Positions 1-9,083 of a stretch of DNA of 64,000 nucleotides are shown one piece after another. The stretch spans positions 1 through 64,000 of the forward strand of contig NZ_JARFTR010000156.1 in NCBI RefSeq assembly GCF_029167235.1, given 5' to 3'. The position numbers and the translations under genes were made by a program. Numbering within the stretch: the first letter of the stretch is position 1; every line of letters begins with the position of its first letter. The notes beneath the pieces were generated by a model. The model was given only the letters and a program-made list of their open reading frames with translations, did no database searches and was not told the origin of the DNA. The DNA is from Kamptonema sp. UHCC 0994. Lineage in GTDB: Bacteria > Cyanobacteriota > Cyanobacteriia > Cyanobacteriales > Microcoleaceae.

Positions 1-77
1 TTTAGTGAATAATTTTCGTTTTGATTTGATCGTAGATTTAATTCAGGGGAATCAGTAGAAGCTAGAAGGAAGATATA

Positions 78-126
78 GTAACGCTGCCCTCGCTGCGGCC
101 AATTACCGCCCAGAGGGCGGCGTTAC
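78..126. repeat. Dispersed 50-bp palindrome, degenerate copy A
   Basis: The right arm reads ccgcccagagggcggcgtta and its complement is only partly kept in the left arm (gtaacgctgccctcgctgcg). Better preserved copies lie at 20714-20763, 36768-36817 and 52794-52843. It sits downstream of the ftsH stop codon, where a stem-loop could end or stabilise the transcript (inference). Confidence 0.8.
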
Positions 127-217
127 GTTTACTAATTTAGAGCGTAAGGGCTAGTTTTGTACACAACTTATCTGCAAATTATCATCTGCGAAACTCGCCC
201 TTACAACTCAAAACATT

Positions 218-2104
218 CTACAACTGAGGTACATATTGCTCTTTTTCAGGAACAAAAGTGTACTCAGCAACTATTTGGCGGAACTCTTCACCGTCGATCG
301 TTTCTTTCTCGATCAACAGGTCAACTAAACGGTCAATTACTGTGCGATTTTCGCGGATAATTCGGCGGGCTTCGTTATAGCAATGATCGACAATTGACCG
401 GACTTGACCATCAATGCGAGAGGCGATTTCCTCAGAATACTCCGATCGCGCTGTGTAGTCACGACCCAAAAAGATTTCACTCTGTTGTGCTTCCAGAGAC
501 ATCGGCCCTAAGTCAGACATCCCAAAGCGAGTTACCATTTGGCGGGCCATTCCCGTTACCTGCTGCAAATCGTTACCTGCACCAGTAGTAACTTCAGCAT
601 CCCCGAAAACGACTTCTTCGGCGGCGCGGCCACCTAAAGCGCCCATAATCCGGGCGAGAATTTGCGATCGCGAAATCAATCCTTGGTCTTCACTTGGCAT
701 AAACCAAGTCAAACCCCGTGCTTGTCCGCGAGGAACTAAAGTCACCTTCTGTACCGGATCATGAGCTTTAATAATCGTACCCACGATCGCATGGCCAATT
801 TCGTGATAAGCGATCAATCGCTTACTCTTACTATCAACCAGAGGAGTACCTTCCATACCCGCCACAACGCGGTCTACAGCGTCGTCAACCTCCAACATCG
901 TAATCGCTTCTTTGCGACGACGAGCGGTTAAAATCGCCGCTTCATTGAGCAAATTTGCCAAATCAGCACCAGTAAAACCAGGAGTACGACGGGCGATCGC
1001 ATCCAGAGAAATATCCACACCCAATTTCTTATTACGAGCGTGAACCTCTAAGATTTCTAAGCGACCCTTAATATCCGGCGTATCCACCGAAACCTGGCGA
1101 TCGAACCGACCCGGACGCAGCAAAGCGGAGTCAAGCACATCAGGGCGGTTAGTAGCCGCAATAATAATAATCCCAGTATTGCCCTCAAAACCGTCCATTT
1201 CCGTCAGCAATTGGTTGAGAGTCTGTTCGCGCTCATCGTTACCGCCGCCAATACCTGCACCCCGTTGACGACCTACAGCATCAATTTCATCAATAAAGAT
1301 AATACAAGGGGCATTTTCCTTAGCCTTCTTAAACAAGTCCCGAACGCGGGAAGCACCAACACCGACAAACATCTCCACAAATTCCGAACCAGAGATACTG
1401 AAGAAAGGAACACCCGCTTCACCTGCGATCGCCTTTGCCAATAAAGTTTTACCAGTTCCGGGAGGGCCGACAAGCAACACACCTTTAGGAATCTTCGCGC
1501 CAATAGCAGTAAAGCGTTCCGGCTTTTTCAGAAATGTCACCACTTCTTCCAGTTCTTCTTTAGCTTCTTCAACTCCAGCCACATCACTGAAGACAACACC
1601 CGTTTTCGCCTCCATCTGAAAACGAGCCTTAGATTTGCCGAAATTCATCGCTTGACCAGGCCCACCAGGGACATTATTGCTGCGGCGGAAGAGAAAAAAC
1701 AGGCCTGCGATCAACAGAATCGGGAAAACTAAATTTCCTACCAAGCTCCAAAGTGCGCTGTCGTTGCGCGTAGGGTGAGTATCAAAAGCAATATTAGAAT
1801 TTCTGAGCTGAGAAATTAATTCAGGGGCACTTGCTGGCAAATCTACCCGCCACCGCTGTACGTGATTGTCTAGTTCGGGATCGATCGCCTCGACAATAGC
1901 CGTGCGGCCTCCTTCATAGAGGTCAACGCTAGTGACTCGACTGGCGTTAAGGTATTCCAAGAATCTGCCGTAGCTCATCCGGGTACTAGCAGTATTCTTG
2001 CTCATATCTGTGGGAGAAGCTGCAAAAGCCCCTTGCCACAGAAAAAACCCGATGACTAAAGCTGGTAAAGTCCAAAGTAGTGCAGTTTTCCACGTTATTT
2101 TCAT
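218..2104 (-). CDS. ftsH: ATP-dependent zinc metalloprotease FtsH (cyanobacterial FtsH2 type)
   Basis: This membrane-anchored AAA+ protease degrades damaged membrane proteins. In cyanobacteria the FtsH2 member works in thylakoids, notably on photodamaged D1 (family knowledge). The 628 residues are typical. There is an N-terminal membrane helix near residues 7-28, a lumenal or periplasmic segment, a second helix near 121-139, Walker A GPPGTGKT at 213-220, Walker B IIFIDEID at 268-275, the second region of homology near 314-333, and the zinc motif HEIGH at 434-438. The N-terminus ([14 protein letters not shown]) and C-terminus (EQYVPQL) resemble Synechocystis Slr0228 from memory, which favours FtsH2 over the other paralogues. 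The gene stands alone; a palindromic repeat follows its stop. Confidence 0.96.
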   Translation of the reverse strand: MKITWKTALLWTLPALVIGFFLWQGAFAASPTDMSKNTASTRMSYGRFLEYLNASRVTSVDLYEGGRTAIVEAIDPELDNHVQRWRVDLPASAPELISQLRNSNIAFDTHPTRNDSALWSLVGNLVFPILLIAGLFFLFRRSNNVPGGPGQAMNFGKSKARFQMEAKTGVVFSDVAGVEEAKEELEEVVTFLKKPERFTAIGAKIPKGVLLVGPPGTGKTLLAKAIAGEAGVPFFSISGSEFVEMFVGVGASRVRDLFKKAKENAPCIIFIDEIDAVGRQRGAGIGGGNDEREQTLNQLLTEMDGFEGNTGIIIIAATNRPDVLDSALLRPGRFDRQVSVDTPDIKGRLEILEVHARNKKLGVDISLDAIARRTPGFTGADLANLLNEAAILTARRRKEAITMLEVDDAVDRVVAGMEGTPLVDSKSKRLIAYHEIGHAIVGTIIKAHDPVQKVTLVPRGQARGLTWFMPSEDQGLISRSQILARIMGALGGRAAEEVVFGDAEVTTGAGNDLQQVTGMARQMVTRFGMSDLGPMSLEAQQSEIFLGRDYTARSEYSEEIASRIDGQVRSIVDHCYNEARRIIRENRTVIDRLVDLLIEKETIDGEEFRQIVAEYTFVPEKEQYVPQL

Positions 2105-2419
2105 AAATGCAATTAGCTCTAAGAGTGGATAAATCAGATAAAAGCGCAGCGCTGGGGAAGTGCAGCGGAACTTAACACTCAGAATCTTAACTAAATTTAA
2201 CTTAACAATAGGTTTTAGAGCAAGCGGGGGAGTAGAGGAGCGGGGGGCGGGGGAGATATTGAGTGAGGGAACACAGGAGAATTGAAGATCCGATGCTCAA
2301 TTGAAAGCCGATCTGGGTAAAGTTATAAGAATCGCCACAAAACTTGCTGCTTTTAACTCTGGCAGTGTCAAGGGATAAGGCATGATAATGGTGAGGCTCA
2401 GTGAGGTAACACATTTATA
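2105..2419. other. Intergenic region between ftsH and the actin-like gene
   Basis: These 315 bases lie between divergent genes and should hold both promoters. A G-rich low-complexity run (gcgggggagtagaggagcgg and continuation, about 2222-2256) is the only clear structure. No set of iterons of the kind that forms a plasmid parC centromere is visible upstream of the actin-like gene. Confidence 0.5.
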
Positions 2420-3517
2420 ATGACAACAACTAGACAGCTTGTTCCTAATCCAGCTATGCTCGCCAGACAGGTAGCTGATTCGACTAAAAACATTCTCAGC
2501 GCTGACTTGGGCCGGACAGCCACTAAAGCTTGTGTGAGCCGCAATCCTAATGGCGTGGTTTTCATCCCGTCTAATGTTGCCAAGGAGTCAGTTGAGAAGG
2601 TGCGAGGCGGTAGTTTTGAGTCTAAAGCTACAGACCCTCTGTTGGATATGTGGCTAGAGTACCAAGGTAACGGGTACGCGATCGGTCAACTGGCTGCGGA
2701 CTTTGGCGCTCATCTCGGCACCGCTGACCAATCTAAGGTAGTAGATGCACTGGTCAAGGTTTTTTCCTGTGTCGGATACTTTCAGATGAAGGGCGAGTTG
2801 GCTGTTGTGCTGGGTCTGCCTTTCTATTCCCAGGAGCAGTTTGAGAAAGAAAAGGAACAGATTATTAGCCAACTAAAGGCTCCCCATGTTCTGGTTTATC
2901 GAGGCAATCGCGTTGAGATTGACATTCGCCAGGTTTGGGTAATGCCGGAAGGGTTTGGTAGTTTAATCTGGTGCGAAGCTCAGGACAGCAAGGAATTTTC
3001 GCCGGAGTTGCCGGAGTTGTCGGTAGCTGTTGTGGATATTGGACACCAAACTACTGATTTTCTGATGGTAGACCGTTTCCGTTTTGCGCGGGCGGTTTCC
3101 AAGAGCGATTCTTTGGCGATGAACAAGTTCTACGAACAAGTTACTGAACAAGTGATTGCCAAGACTGGAGGTAAGGCAGATCCTCAATCTCTGTCGCTGC
3201 TGGAATCTGTTCACAAAGAAGAGGGTAAGCGCTTCTACAGGCCAAGAGGCTCGAATAAGCAGATTAATTTAGATGAAATTCTGCCTACGCTGCGTAAAAG
3301 TTTTGCTACTGAGCTTTCTGAGCGATTGATGGAATGGCTGCCAGAGCGGGTAACTGATGTTGTTTTCACTGGTGGCGGTGGTGAATTTTTCTGGGAAGTT
3401 CTTAAACCACTGGTGGAAGAGGCTAATCTTAAGGCTCACTTGGCTAAGCCGACGCGCGAAGCTAATGCTTTGGGACAGTATATCTATGCAGAGGCCCAGC
3501 TAGCTACATTGAAATAA
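2420..3517 (+). CDS. Actin-like ATPase, ParM/StbA family
   Basis: This is a 365-residue protein with the actin/Hsp70 ATPase fold: phosphate-1 loop ILSADLGRTATKACV near residues 26-40, phosphate-2 motif VAVVDIGHQTTDFLMV near 202-217, and an adenosine motif VVFTGGGGEFFWEVL near 314-328. ParM/StbA proteins polymerise to separate plasmid copies, while chromosomal relatives in cyanobacteria have no settled role (family knowledge). The next gene starts within 25 bp on the same strand and may encode its adaptor, as parR does for parM. A gaggta motif lies about 12 bases before the ATG. The family assignment is secure; a partition role is inference. Confidence 0.85.
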   Translation: MTTTRQLVPNPAMLARQVADSTKNILSADLGRTATKACVSRNPNGVVFIPSNVAKESVEKVRGGSFESKATDPLLDMWLEYQGNGYAIGQLAADFGAHLGTADQSKVVDALVKVFSCVGYFQMKGELAVVLGLPFYSQEQFEKEKEQIISQLKAPHVLVYRGNRVEIDIRQVWVMPEGFGSLIWCEAQDSKEFSPELPELSVAVVDIGHQTTDFLMVDRFRFARAVSKSDSLAMNKFYEQVTEQVIAKTGGKADPQSLSLLESVHKEEGKRFYRPRGSNKQINLDEILPTLRKSFATELSERLMEWLPERVTDVVFTGGGGEFFWEVLKPLVEEANLKAHLAKPTREANALGQYIYAEAQLATLK

Positions 3518-3541
3518 GTAACGGAATAAGGCTTGAACGCT

Positions 3542-4048
3542 ATGGCACTCTGGGCAAAAAATAAGGGGAATTTCTCGGTGGCGTTTACGGAGGATGCTGC
3601 GGATCAAACTTTGTTGGCGGCTATCGAAAAAGAGTTAGTCCTGACTCAGTATCAAACTTTCAGCAATCTCTGCAAGCAGGCTTTGTGGCAGTTTTTATCT
3701 GTTTCTGAGTCTGCTCAGCCTACTCCTAGTTTTCAACGGTTGGAACAGCGGATTGCTGAACTTCAGCTCAAGTTTGGTGAGTTTGAACTCAATGTTTCTG
3801 CTGAGGAAATGAGCCGTGTGGAGGGGTTGGAACGTCATTTGACTAAACTTAGCGAACAGCTAGAACAGTTGCAGGCAAGTGTCAATACTAAGTTTGCCCA
3901 AGTTGCAATGGCGGTAGAGTCTAAACGGGTGGAGCCTCAACCGCAGGAGCATTTTGCTGTAGAGCCGGATGCTGAGGTTGAGGCTTCGCGTCGGGAGCCT
4001 GACCCTTTGTTGGATCGCTTGAGTTCTTTGTTACCCCAAGATTTCTAG
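3542..4048 (+). CDS. Putative partner of the actin-like ATPase (ParR-like position)
   Basis: About 168 residues. The N-terminal part (LLAAIEKELVLTQYQTFSNL near 25-44) resembles the short strand-helix-helix unit of small DNA-binding adaptors. A heptad-rich coiled coil follows (about 65-115), then a charged tail. It is placed 24 bp behind the actin-like gene and is probably cotranscribed with it. A TTG at 3533 would add three residues; the ATG at 3542 has AAGG ten bases upstream and is preferred. I do not recognise a named family. The ParR-like reading rests on position and on the predicted DNA-binding plus coiled-coil layout. Confidence 0.7.
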   Translation: MALWAKNKGNFSVAFTEDAADQTLLAAIEKELVLTQYQTFSNLCKQALWQFLSVSESAQPTPSFQRLEQRIAELQLKFGEFELNVSAEEMSRVEGLERHLTKLSEQLEQLQASVNTKFAQVAMAVESKRVEPQPQEHFAVEPDAEVEASRREPDPLLDRLSSLLPQDF

Positions 4049-4164
4049 AAGGGAAATGGTGTTGGGTGCATTTGTTTTTTGGGTTGTTATTGGTTAGATT
4101 ATGCTAGCTCTTTGCAACTGATATCTAGTAACTGATGTTGGCGATCGCTTTTTGGAAAAAAGGG

Positions 4165-4193
4165 GCGATCGCTTTTTATTTTGTCTAATTTTA
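4165..4193 (+). repeat. Direct repeat, left copy, of the NACHT island
   Basis: The 29 bases start with HIP1 (gcgatcgcttttta) and end ttttgtctaatttta. The copy at 9003-9031 differs at one position. The pair brackets 4.8 kb of accessory genes. Confidence 0.75.
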
Positions 4194-4194
4194 G

Positions 4195-4431
4195 TTAGGA
4201 ATCAGCATTTACAGCGGTTAAATCCTCAATTCTGACAATATTAATTAAGGAAATATGCTCAGTTCCATCGGGGATATCATTATCACCGCCAACGCCTACA
4301 ATTAAGCGCGATCGCAACACAAATACTCGATCGGGGTGGTTAATTTCATAAGTCTTTCCACCAGTAATATGAATGCGATAGGGTTGAAAGGGTTGTCTTC
4401 TGTTAATTTCCCTGATATCTTCTGGCCTCAT
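4195..4431 (-). CDS. Small conserved hypothetical protein (78 aa)
   Basis: A 78-residue protein with a beta-rich pattern (PYRIHITGGKTYEINHPDRV, then LRSRLIVGVG and HISLINIVRIEDL). Similar small proteins occur in cyanobacteria and planctomycetes, but I know no function for them. It lies 14 bp downstream of the DUF4926 gene on the same strand, so the two are likely cotranscribed and could form a pair. The ATG is at 4431. Confidence 0.65.
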   Translation of the reverse strand: MRPEDIREINRRQPFQPYRIHITGGKTYEINHPDRVFVLRSRLIVGVGGDNDIPDGTEHISLINIVRIEDLTAVNADS

Positions 4432-4445
4432 ATTAATATTACAGA

Positions 4446-4670
4446 TTAAGCTACTTGTAGTTCGATCGGTTCATCATATAATACCATTAGTTGTTCACTT
4501 TTCAGTGAAAGCATGGCATAAGTATGCCCCTGATTATCGCTAAATTCTACTAAAAAAACACCCTCAGCTAGTAACTCAACTATAGTTCCTACTTGACCGC
4601 GATATACTTTTTTGTCGGGTAAATCTTCGGTGAGGGCAACTACATCAAGTAATTTGATTTCTGTCTGCAT
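4446..4670 (-). CDS. DUF4926 domain protein
   Basis: A 74-residue protein of the DUF4926 type: LLDVVALTEDLPDKKVYRGQ followed by VGTIVELLAEGVFLVEFSD. Such proteins often sit beside small toxin-like genes in cyanobacteria and may act as immunity or antitoxin factors (weak family knowledge). The ATG at 4670 has aggagt about seven bases upstream. First gene of a two-gene unit with the 78-residue protein at 4195-4431. Confidence 0.75.
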   Translation of the reverse strand: MQTEIKLLDVVALTEDLPDKKVYRGQVGTIVELLAEGVFLVEFSDNQGHTYAMLSLKSEQLMVLYDEPIELQVA

Positions 4671-4708
4671 AATTGCAACTCCTTTTTAACTTATATCTTA
4701 CACCTGTT

Positions 4709-4742
4709 GCAACAACCGCCAGGGGTTGAAACCCCCAGCAGG
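4709..4742. repeat. Small hairpin repeat
   Basis: The sequence caggggttgaaacccccag forms a stem GGGGT/ACCCC with a short loop. It lies between the divergent DUF4926 and DUF433 genes. Similar hairpins are scattered in other cyanobacterial intergenic regions (recollection). Confidence 0.5.
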
Positions 4743-4826
4743 TTAAAGAGAGCTATACTGGTGTTTCGTAAGTCTTTACTATCCGTGCTATATCTGCTAT
4801 CCTATTTCTATAATCTATAAACTACC

Positions 4827-5057
4827 ATGAACTATCGCGATATTATTACGATTGAACCAGATAAGCGAGGCGGTAAACCTTGTATTCGACGGATGCGAAT
4901 AACTGTTTATGATGTTCTCGGTTGGTTGGCGGCGGGGATGTCTCATGGAGAGATTTTAGATGATTTTCCTGAATTAACAGAAGAGGATATTAGAGCTTGT
5001 TTGGAGTTTGCTGCTGACCGCGAACATCGTTTAGTTGCTTCGGTAGGTGCTGCTTGA
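4827..5057 (+). CDS. DUF433 antitoxin
   Basis: A 76-residue DUF433 protein with the family core KRGGKPCIRRMRITVYDVLG followed by WLAAGMSHGEILDDFPELTE, a winged-helix-like DNA-binding fold. DUF433 proteins pair with DUF5615 PIN-like toxins as antitoxins (family knowledge). Its stop overlaps the start of the toxin gene by four bases (TTGA), the tight coupling usual for these pairs. Confidence 0.85.
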   Translation: MNYRDIITIEPDKRGGKPCIRRMRITVYDVLGWLAAGMSHGEILDDFPELTEEDIRACLEFAADREHRLVASVGAA

Positions 5058-5386
5058 AACTGCTTTTTGACCAAAATTTGAGCCGTAAGCTAGTGACTCA
5101 ATTAGCAGATATTTTCCCAGATTCCAGTCATGTTCAGTTTCACGATATGGAAGAACAAAGTGATACGGCTATCTGGGAATTTGCTAAAATAAATGACTTT
5201 TGCATCGTTACTCAAGATGTGGATTTTGCGGAAAGAAGTAGGTTGTATGGTTCACCACCTAAAGTTATATGGCTACGCTGTGGGAATGCACCGACAAAGC
5301 AGGTTGGATCTCTACTTCGTTCTGGGGTAGAGGTGATTCATACATTTCTCAATAACTCAAGTTTGCATTGCTTAGAATTGTACTAA
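5054..5386 (+). CDS. DUF5615 PIN-like toxin
   Basis: A 110-residue DUF5615 (Mut7-C/PIN-like) protein. It opens with KLLFDQNLSRKLV, carrying the first acidic residue of the PIN-like site, and has FCIVTQDVDFAE in the middle, the usual TxDxDF motif. These proteins are predicted ribonuclease toxins neutralised by the DUF433 partner (family knowledge). The start is TTG at 5054 and overlaps the antitoxin stop. The predicted acidic residues are intact, so the pair may be functional. Confidence 0.83.
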   Translation: MKLLFDQNLSRKLVTQLADIFPDSSHVQFHDMEEQSDTAIWEFAKINDFCIVTQDVDFAERSRLYGSPPKVIWLRCGNAPTKQVGSLLRSGVEVIHTFLNNSSLHCLELY

Positions 5387-5415
5387 TTTTAAAAAAACAC
5401 TGCGTACTTCCTAGA

Positions 5416-8400
5416 TTATTCCTCTATCCATTGGCAAATCTCTTTTTCTAAATTCGGATGACTCGGTGCAAAGGTTTTCACACACAAATCTACTTCATTA
5501 CTAATGACGCAAATCTTACCTGCTAACCGACTTAATGCTGTGAGAAAAACTTTGCTAAAACCTTGGGGTAAGCGCGGCGCGGGGTCTTCATAAAAGATTA
5601 AAATGGGGGCGGTTTGATTCCGTTGCAATTGACTCCAGTAGAATCCGAATAGCTGCATAGTTTCCGGTAGTTTTTGGCTGCTTTCTGGATAGTTTGCCGC
5701 CAGCATTTGACCATAAATATCTAGGGCGGGGTTGTCTCTGTCGATGAATTTACTGCCATCAATTAACAGCCATTGATATTGGTTGAGGGGAGGATGGTTT
5801 TTTAATCTTTGGCCCAGGGGTAGGGTTGCCGGGTGGGGTTGCTGGTTCCAGAGTTGATAGAATTGGTGATAGGGGAGATTTTGGGCGCATTGCCAGAGGA
5901 CGTGGTAACAATTGTCAAATAGCTCGAAGTTGTTTTGGTAAGTTTCATCGCTGAGATGGGGTTGCAATTGCGAGACAACATAGGCATATTGTTCGTTAGT
6001 TTCTATGATTTTACCCAAGCTATAGGCTGCTTCCATACGAATGTTTTTATTCTTAGTAGTTGCCAGTAAATCGACTAAATCTGCGATCGCCTTTTCGTTG
6101 CCGATGCCGATTTTACCCAAGCTATAGGCTGCTTCCCAACGGGTATCTTCATCCTCAGTAGTTGCCAGTAAATTGACTAAAGATGTGATCGCCTCTGGGT
6201 TGCCGGTGCCGATTTCACCCAAGCTATAGGCTGTTTGCCTACGGGTAAATTCATCGTTAGAATTTGCTAGTAAATTGACTAAATTTACGATCTCCTCTTG
6301 GTTGCTGGGGCCGATTTTACCTAAGCTATAGGTTGTTTGCCTACGGATATTTTCATCCTCAGTAGTTTCCAGTAAATTGACTAAAGCTGCGATTGCCTCT
6401 TGGTTGCCGGGATCGATTTTACCTAAGCTATAAGCTGCTTGCCTACGAGTATATTCATCGTCAGAATTTGCTAGTAAATTGACTAAAAGTTCGATTGCCC
6501 TTCCCCTATTCGTCTCTTTTAATACCTCTCTTGCTGAAGCAGTTAGAGGATCGAGATATGTCACCCATTTCTGTTTTTCTTCATTAAAATAACCAAAACC
6601 CCAACGCACAATTTGATTAACAATCTCCTCAGACTTACCAAACTTAAACTCAACAATCCCCGCCGCTGCTAAAAAATAGGCGCGATACTCATAAAAACCT
6701 TTATCCACCTCCTCTTGATGCCATTCCCCACACCCATCCTCAAACTCAATCAAAGCCTGAATCAACTCCTCTTTCTGCTCATCACTAACATTCTTACGCC
6801 CCGAATGACTAACATCCTTACGCCCCAACCACAGCAAAATTATCTGTTTCCATTCCCGATCAAAAATGCGATTCCCCTCAAAGAAACACCAACCATTTTT
6901 TACCCCCAAGGCCGCAAAATACTCCTGAAACGTAGCATGATAAAACCCATAAACCCACTGCTGCGGATTTTGCGGATCGACACCGACGCAATTCAACCAA
7001 CCCAACCGACAGACTAACCAATTATTTACATCTTCGCCGCCCAATTTTTGCTTTAATTCTGGCGACAACTCACTAGGGCGAATTAAAAAACGCGAACTAC
7101 TCCGAGTCATCGCCCACAGCGACAACTCAGCCAACACTTTATTTAACTCCCCTTGCTGATTTTTATCCGTCCGCAAATCCGGTTGATTTTTCGCATTATT
7201 CGCCAAGTAAAACTGCTCAACAAAAGCTTCATAAAGTGCGGCTTGCGTCTCCGGTAAACCGCCCTTTTCCTGATATGCCAAACCATTCAAACAAAACAGA
7301 GTTAACCGCAAAGGATTTCTAATCAAATCCGCAAGGCGTTGATGTTCCGGTTGCGCCAACTTTCCTAACAAAAATTCCCCTACCTGCGGGTGTTTCGCCT
7401 GTTCAAACCAATTCCTAATAAATGCCTGCACTTGTTCCGGCGCAAAATCCTGATTCCGAAATAGATCGTAATCGCTATTTCCGAAACTTCCGCCATCCCA
7501 AACATTCGTCCGACAACTAACAATTACCCGCGCCTTACTTACCCATCCCTGTAATTTCAGCAACTCCTGAGAATTAGCCATGGCAGTCATTTCATCTAAA
7601 CCATCTAATAATAACCAAACTTGCCCCTGGTTAAATTGTGCAATTAAACCTTGCCAATGACTCTCAATTCCCGTCGCCTTAAATAACCAAGTTTCTTTTA
7701 AATATTGCTCAATTGATTTACCACCCAACTCCCGCAGATCGATCCAAATTGGCAAACCCAAATTTTCCTCAAAAATCCACTTAGCAATTTTTTGTAACCG
7801 CGTAGTTTTCCCCGCCCCCGGTTCCCCAATAATGGCAATTCTGCGCCCTTGACTTTTCGGGCTTTTCCCACTTCTCAAGAGATTAAAAAAGTCATCTTCA
7901 CTAATTTTAGTTTCTATTTCCTGAGTTGGTTTTTCCCGATAGGCCGCCGATCCAGTTTCAGGAGTAATATTAGCTTCAGCTTGAGGTTTAACTTGCTTTT
8001 CTACTAAGGCAAGAGGTACATAAATATCATCAAAATTGGGAGTAAAACCAGCGATTTTATCAAAAAAGCTGGTTGTGGTTTTCTGTTCGCGTTCTGCAAA
8101 CATTCGCCGACTAATTTCCCTCCATACTACCGGAGTAAAGTCCTCCGGTTTGAGGTAGCCCCGAACCTCAGCAAAGCGACTTTCAAGTAATTGAATAATT
8201 TGCTGATTAGTTTCTTCCTGTTGATTTAATTTCGCCTTAATATCTGTCAACAACGACAAAGTTAACCCAGCATAAGCCTTACCATTACGTTCAAAATCAT
8301 CCTTTAATACTTCTCGCAATTTTTCAGGGAATTTGGTATATAATAAAGTAGCAATTTGTTGATGTACATCTGAATCTAACTGAAACCCACCGCCAGCTTT

Positions 8401-8916
8401 AGCCGCCATATTTAGCAAAGCAAAAATATCTTCCCATGTTTCTACCATTAAGGCAGTTTTTTTAGTTAAAGATTCACCTTCGGCGGTCAAAAATTCATCA
8501 AGTTGATTTTCCATCAACTCTTGATAACTATGCTTAGATATTTCCCGTCTTGCAATTTCTAACCAATTATTCTCAGCTTTAACTGCAATTTGAGTTAATT
8601 TATGGCTAATATCTCGATTGTAATCTTTAGCTGCTTCTTTAATTACAGCACCGATCGCCCTTCCTACCGCCTTCGTTAAATCCTCATTTTCCAATGATAA
8701 AGGATCGGGTTTTCCTCCTGTTAAAGCATCTACCGCATTCGCCACATTCCCCCCTGAAACACTGGCTAAAGCAGTAAAGATAGTTTTAATTGGATCGCTG
8801 GCGAGTGCCATTCCCCCTACCATTACTGTAGCTGGCAACATTCCGGGGATAAATGATGCACCTGCTAAAACCGTGCTAAAAATCGATAATCTTACCAACA
8901 ATCGAGCTAGAGTCAT
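5416..8916 (-). CDS. NACHT NTPase with HEAT-repeat sensor domain (NLR-like)
   Basis: A 1166-residue signal-transduction ATPase of the STAND class. A hydrophobic N-terminal segment (about 1-40) and a long alpha-helical region precede the NACHT domain: Walker A GEPGAGKTT at 364-372, Walker B VWLLLDGLDEM near 442-452, sensor RVIVSCRTN. Near residues 810-975 are five copies of a 34-residue HEAT-like unit (core RRQAAYSLGKI, then GNQEAI). A predicted alpha/beta domain ends the protein (about 1030-1166). Bacterial NACHT proteins of this layout include antiphage sensors (family knowledge); defence is an inference here. No recognisable nuclease or TIR effector is fused, so any effector would be the N- or C-terminal domain or a neighbour. 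Confidence 0.9.
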   Translation of the reverse strand: MTLARLLVRLSIFSTVLAGASFIPGMLPATVMVGGMALASDPIKTIFTALASVSGGNVANAVDALTGGKPDPLSLENEDLTKAVGRAIGAVIKEAAKDYNRDISHKLTQIAVKAENNWLEIARREISKHSYQELMENQLDEFLTAEGESLTKKTALMVETWEDIFALLNMAAKAGGGFQLDSDVHQQIATLLYTKFPEKLREVLKDDFERNGKAYAGLTLSLLTDIKAKLNQQEETNQQIIQLLESRFAEVRGYLKPEDFTPVVWREISRRMFAEREQKTTTSFFDKIAGFTPNFDDIYVPLALVEKQVKPQAEANITPETGSAAYREKPTQEIETKISEDDFFNLLRSGKSPKSQGRRIAIIGEPGAGKTTRLQKIAKWIFEENLGLPIWIDLRELGGKSIEQYLKETWLFKATGIESHWQGLIAQFNQGQVWLLLDGLDEMTAMANSQELLKLQGWVSKARVIVSCRTNVWDGGSFGNSDYDLFRNQDFAPEQVQAFIRNWFEQAKHPQVGEFLLGKLAQPEHQRLADLIRNPLRLTLFCLNGLAYQEKGGLPETQAALYEAFVEQFYLANNAKNQPDLRTDKNQQGELNKVLAELSLWAMTRSSSRFLIRPSELSPELKQKLGGEDVNNWLVCRLGWLNCVGVDPQNPQQWVYGFYHATFQEYFAALGVKNGWCFFEGNRIFDREWKQIILLWLGRKDVSHSGRKNVSDEQKEELIQALIEFEDGCGEWHQEEVDKGFYEYRAYFLAAAGIVEFKFGKSEEIVNQIVRWGFGYFNEEKQKWVTYLDPLTASAREVLKETNRGRAIELLVNLLANSDDEYTRRQAAYSLGKIDPGNQEAIAALVNLLETTEDENIRRQTTYSLGKIGPSNQEEIVNLVNLLANSNDEFTRRQTAYSLGEIGTGNPEAITSLVNLLATTEDEDTRWEAAYSLGKIGIGNEKAIADLVDLLATTKNKNIRMEAAYSLGKIIETNEQYAYVVSQLQPHLSDETYQNNFELFDNCYHVLWQCAQNLPYHQFYQLWNQQPHPATLPLGQRLKNHPPLNQYQWLLIDGSKFIDRDNPALDIYGQMLAANYPESSQKLPETMQLFGFYWSQLQRNQTAPILIFYEDPAPRLPQGFSKVFLTALSRLAGKICVISNEVDLCVKTFAPSHPNLEKEICQWIEE
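6010..6490 (-). repeat. 102-bp tandem repeats coding the HEAT units
   Basis: Five copies of a 102-bp unit lie in frame within the NACHT gene. The anchor ttacccaagctataggctg recurs in nearly the same form. Differences gather at the codons facing the variable helix positions (TTEDEN, NSNDEF, TTKNKN), the pattern of a recently expanded array. Confidence 0.85.
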
Positions 8917-9002
8917 AGGAAATTCTCACCCTGACTGTAAAAAGTATAAAATTAAAGCCTAATCATACTATAACTCAAGTTCAGGATTTAGACATGAGTA
9001 GC

Positions 9003-9031
9003 GCGATCGCTTTTTATTGTGTCTAATTTTA
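9003..9031 (+). repeat. Direct repeat, right copy, of the NACHT island
   Basis: This matches 4165-4193 at 28 of 29 positions: it begins gcgatcgctttttattg and continues tgtctaatttta. It lies 53 bases before the BrnT-like gene. Confidence 0.75.
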
Positions 9032-9083
9032 CTATTGTTGAAATTAAGCATCTGACGGGTGACAACAGTGATACAATATCCTC

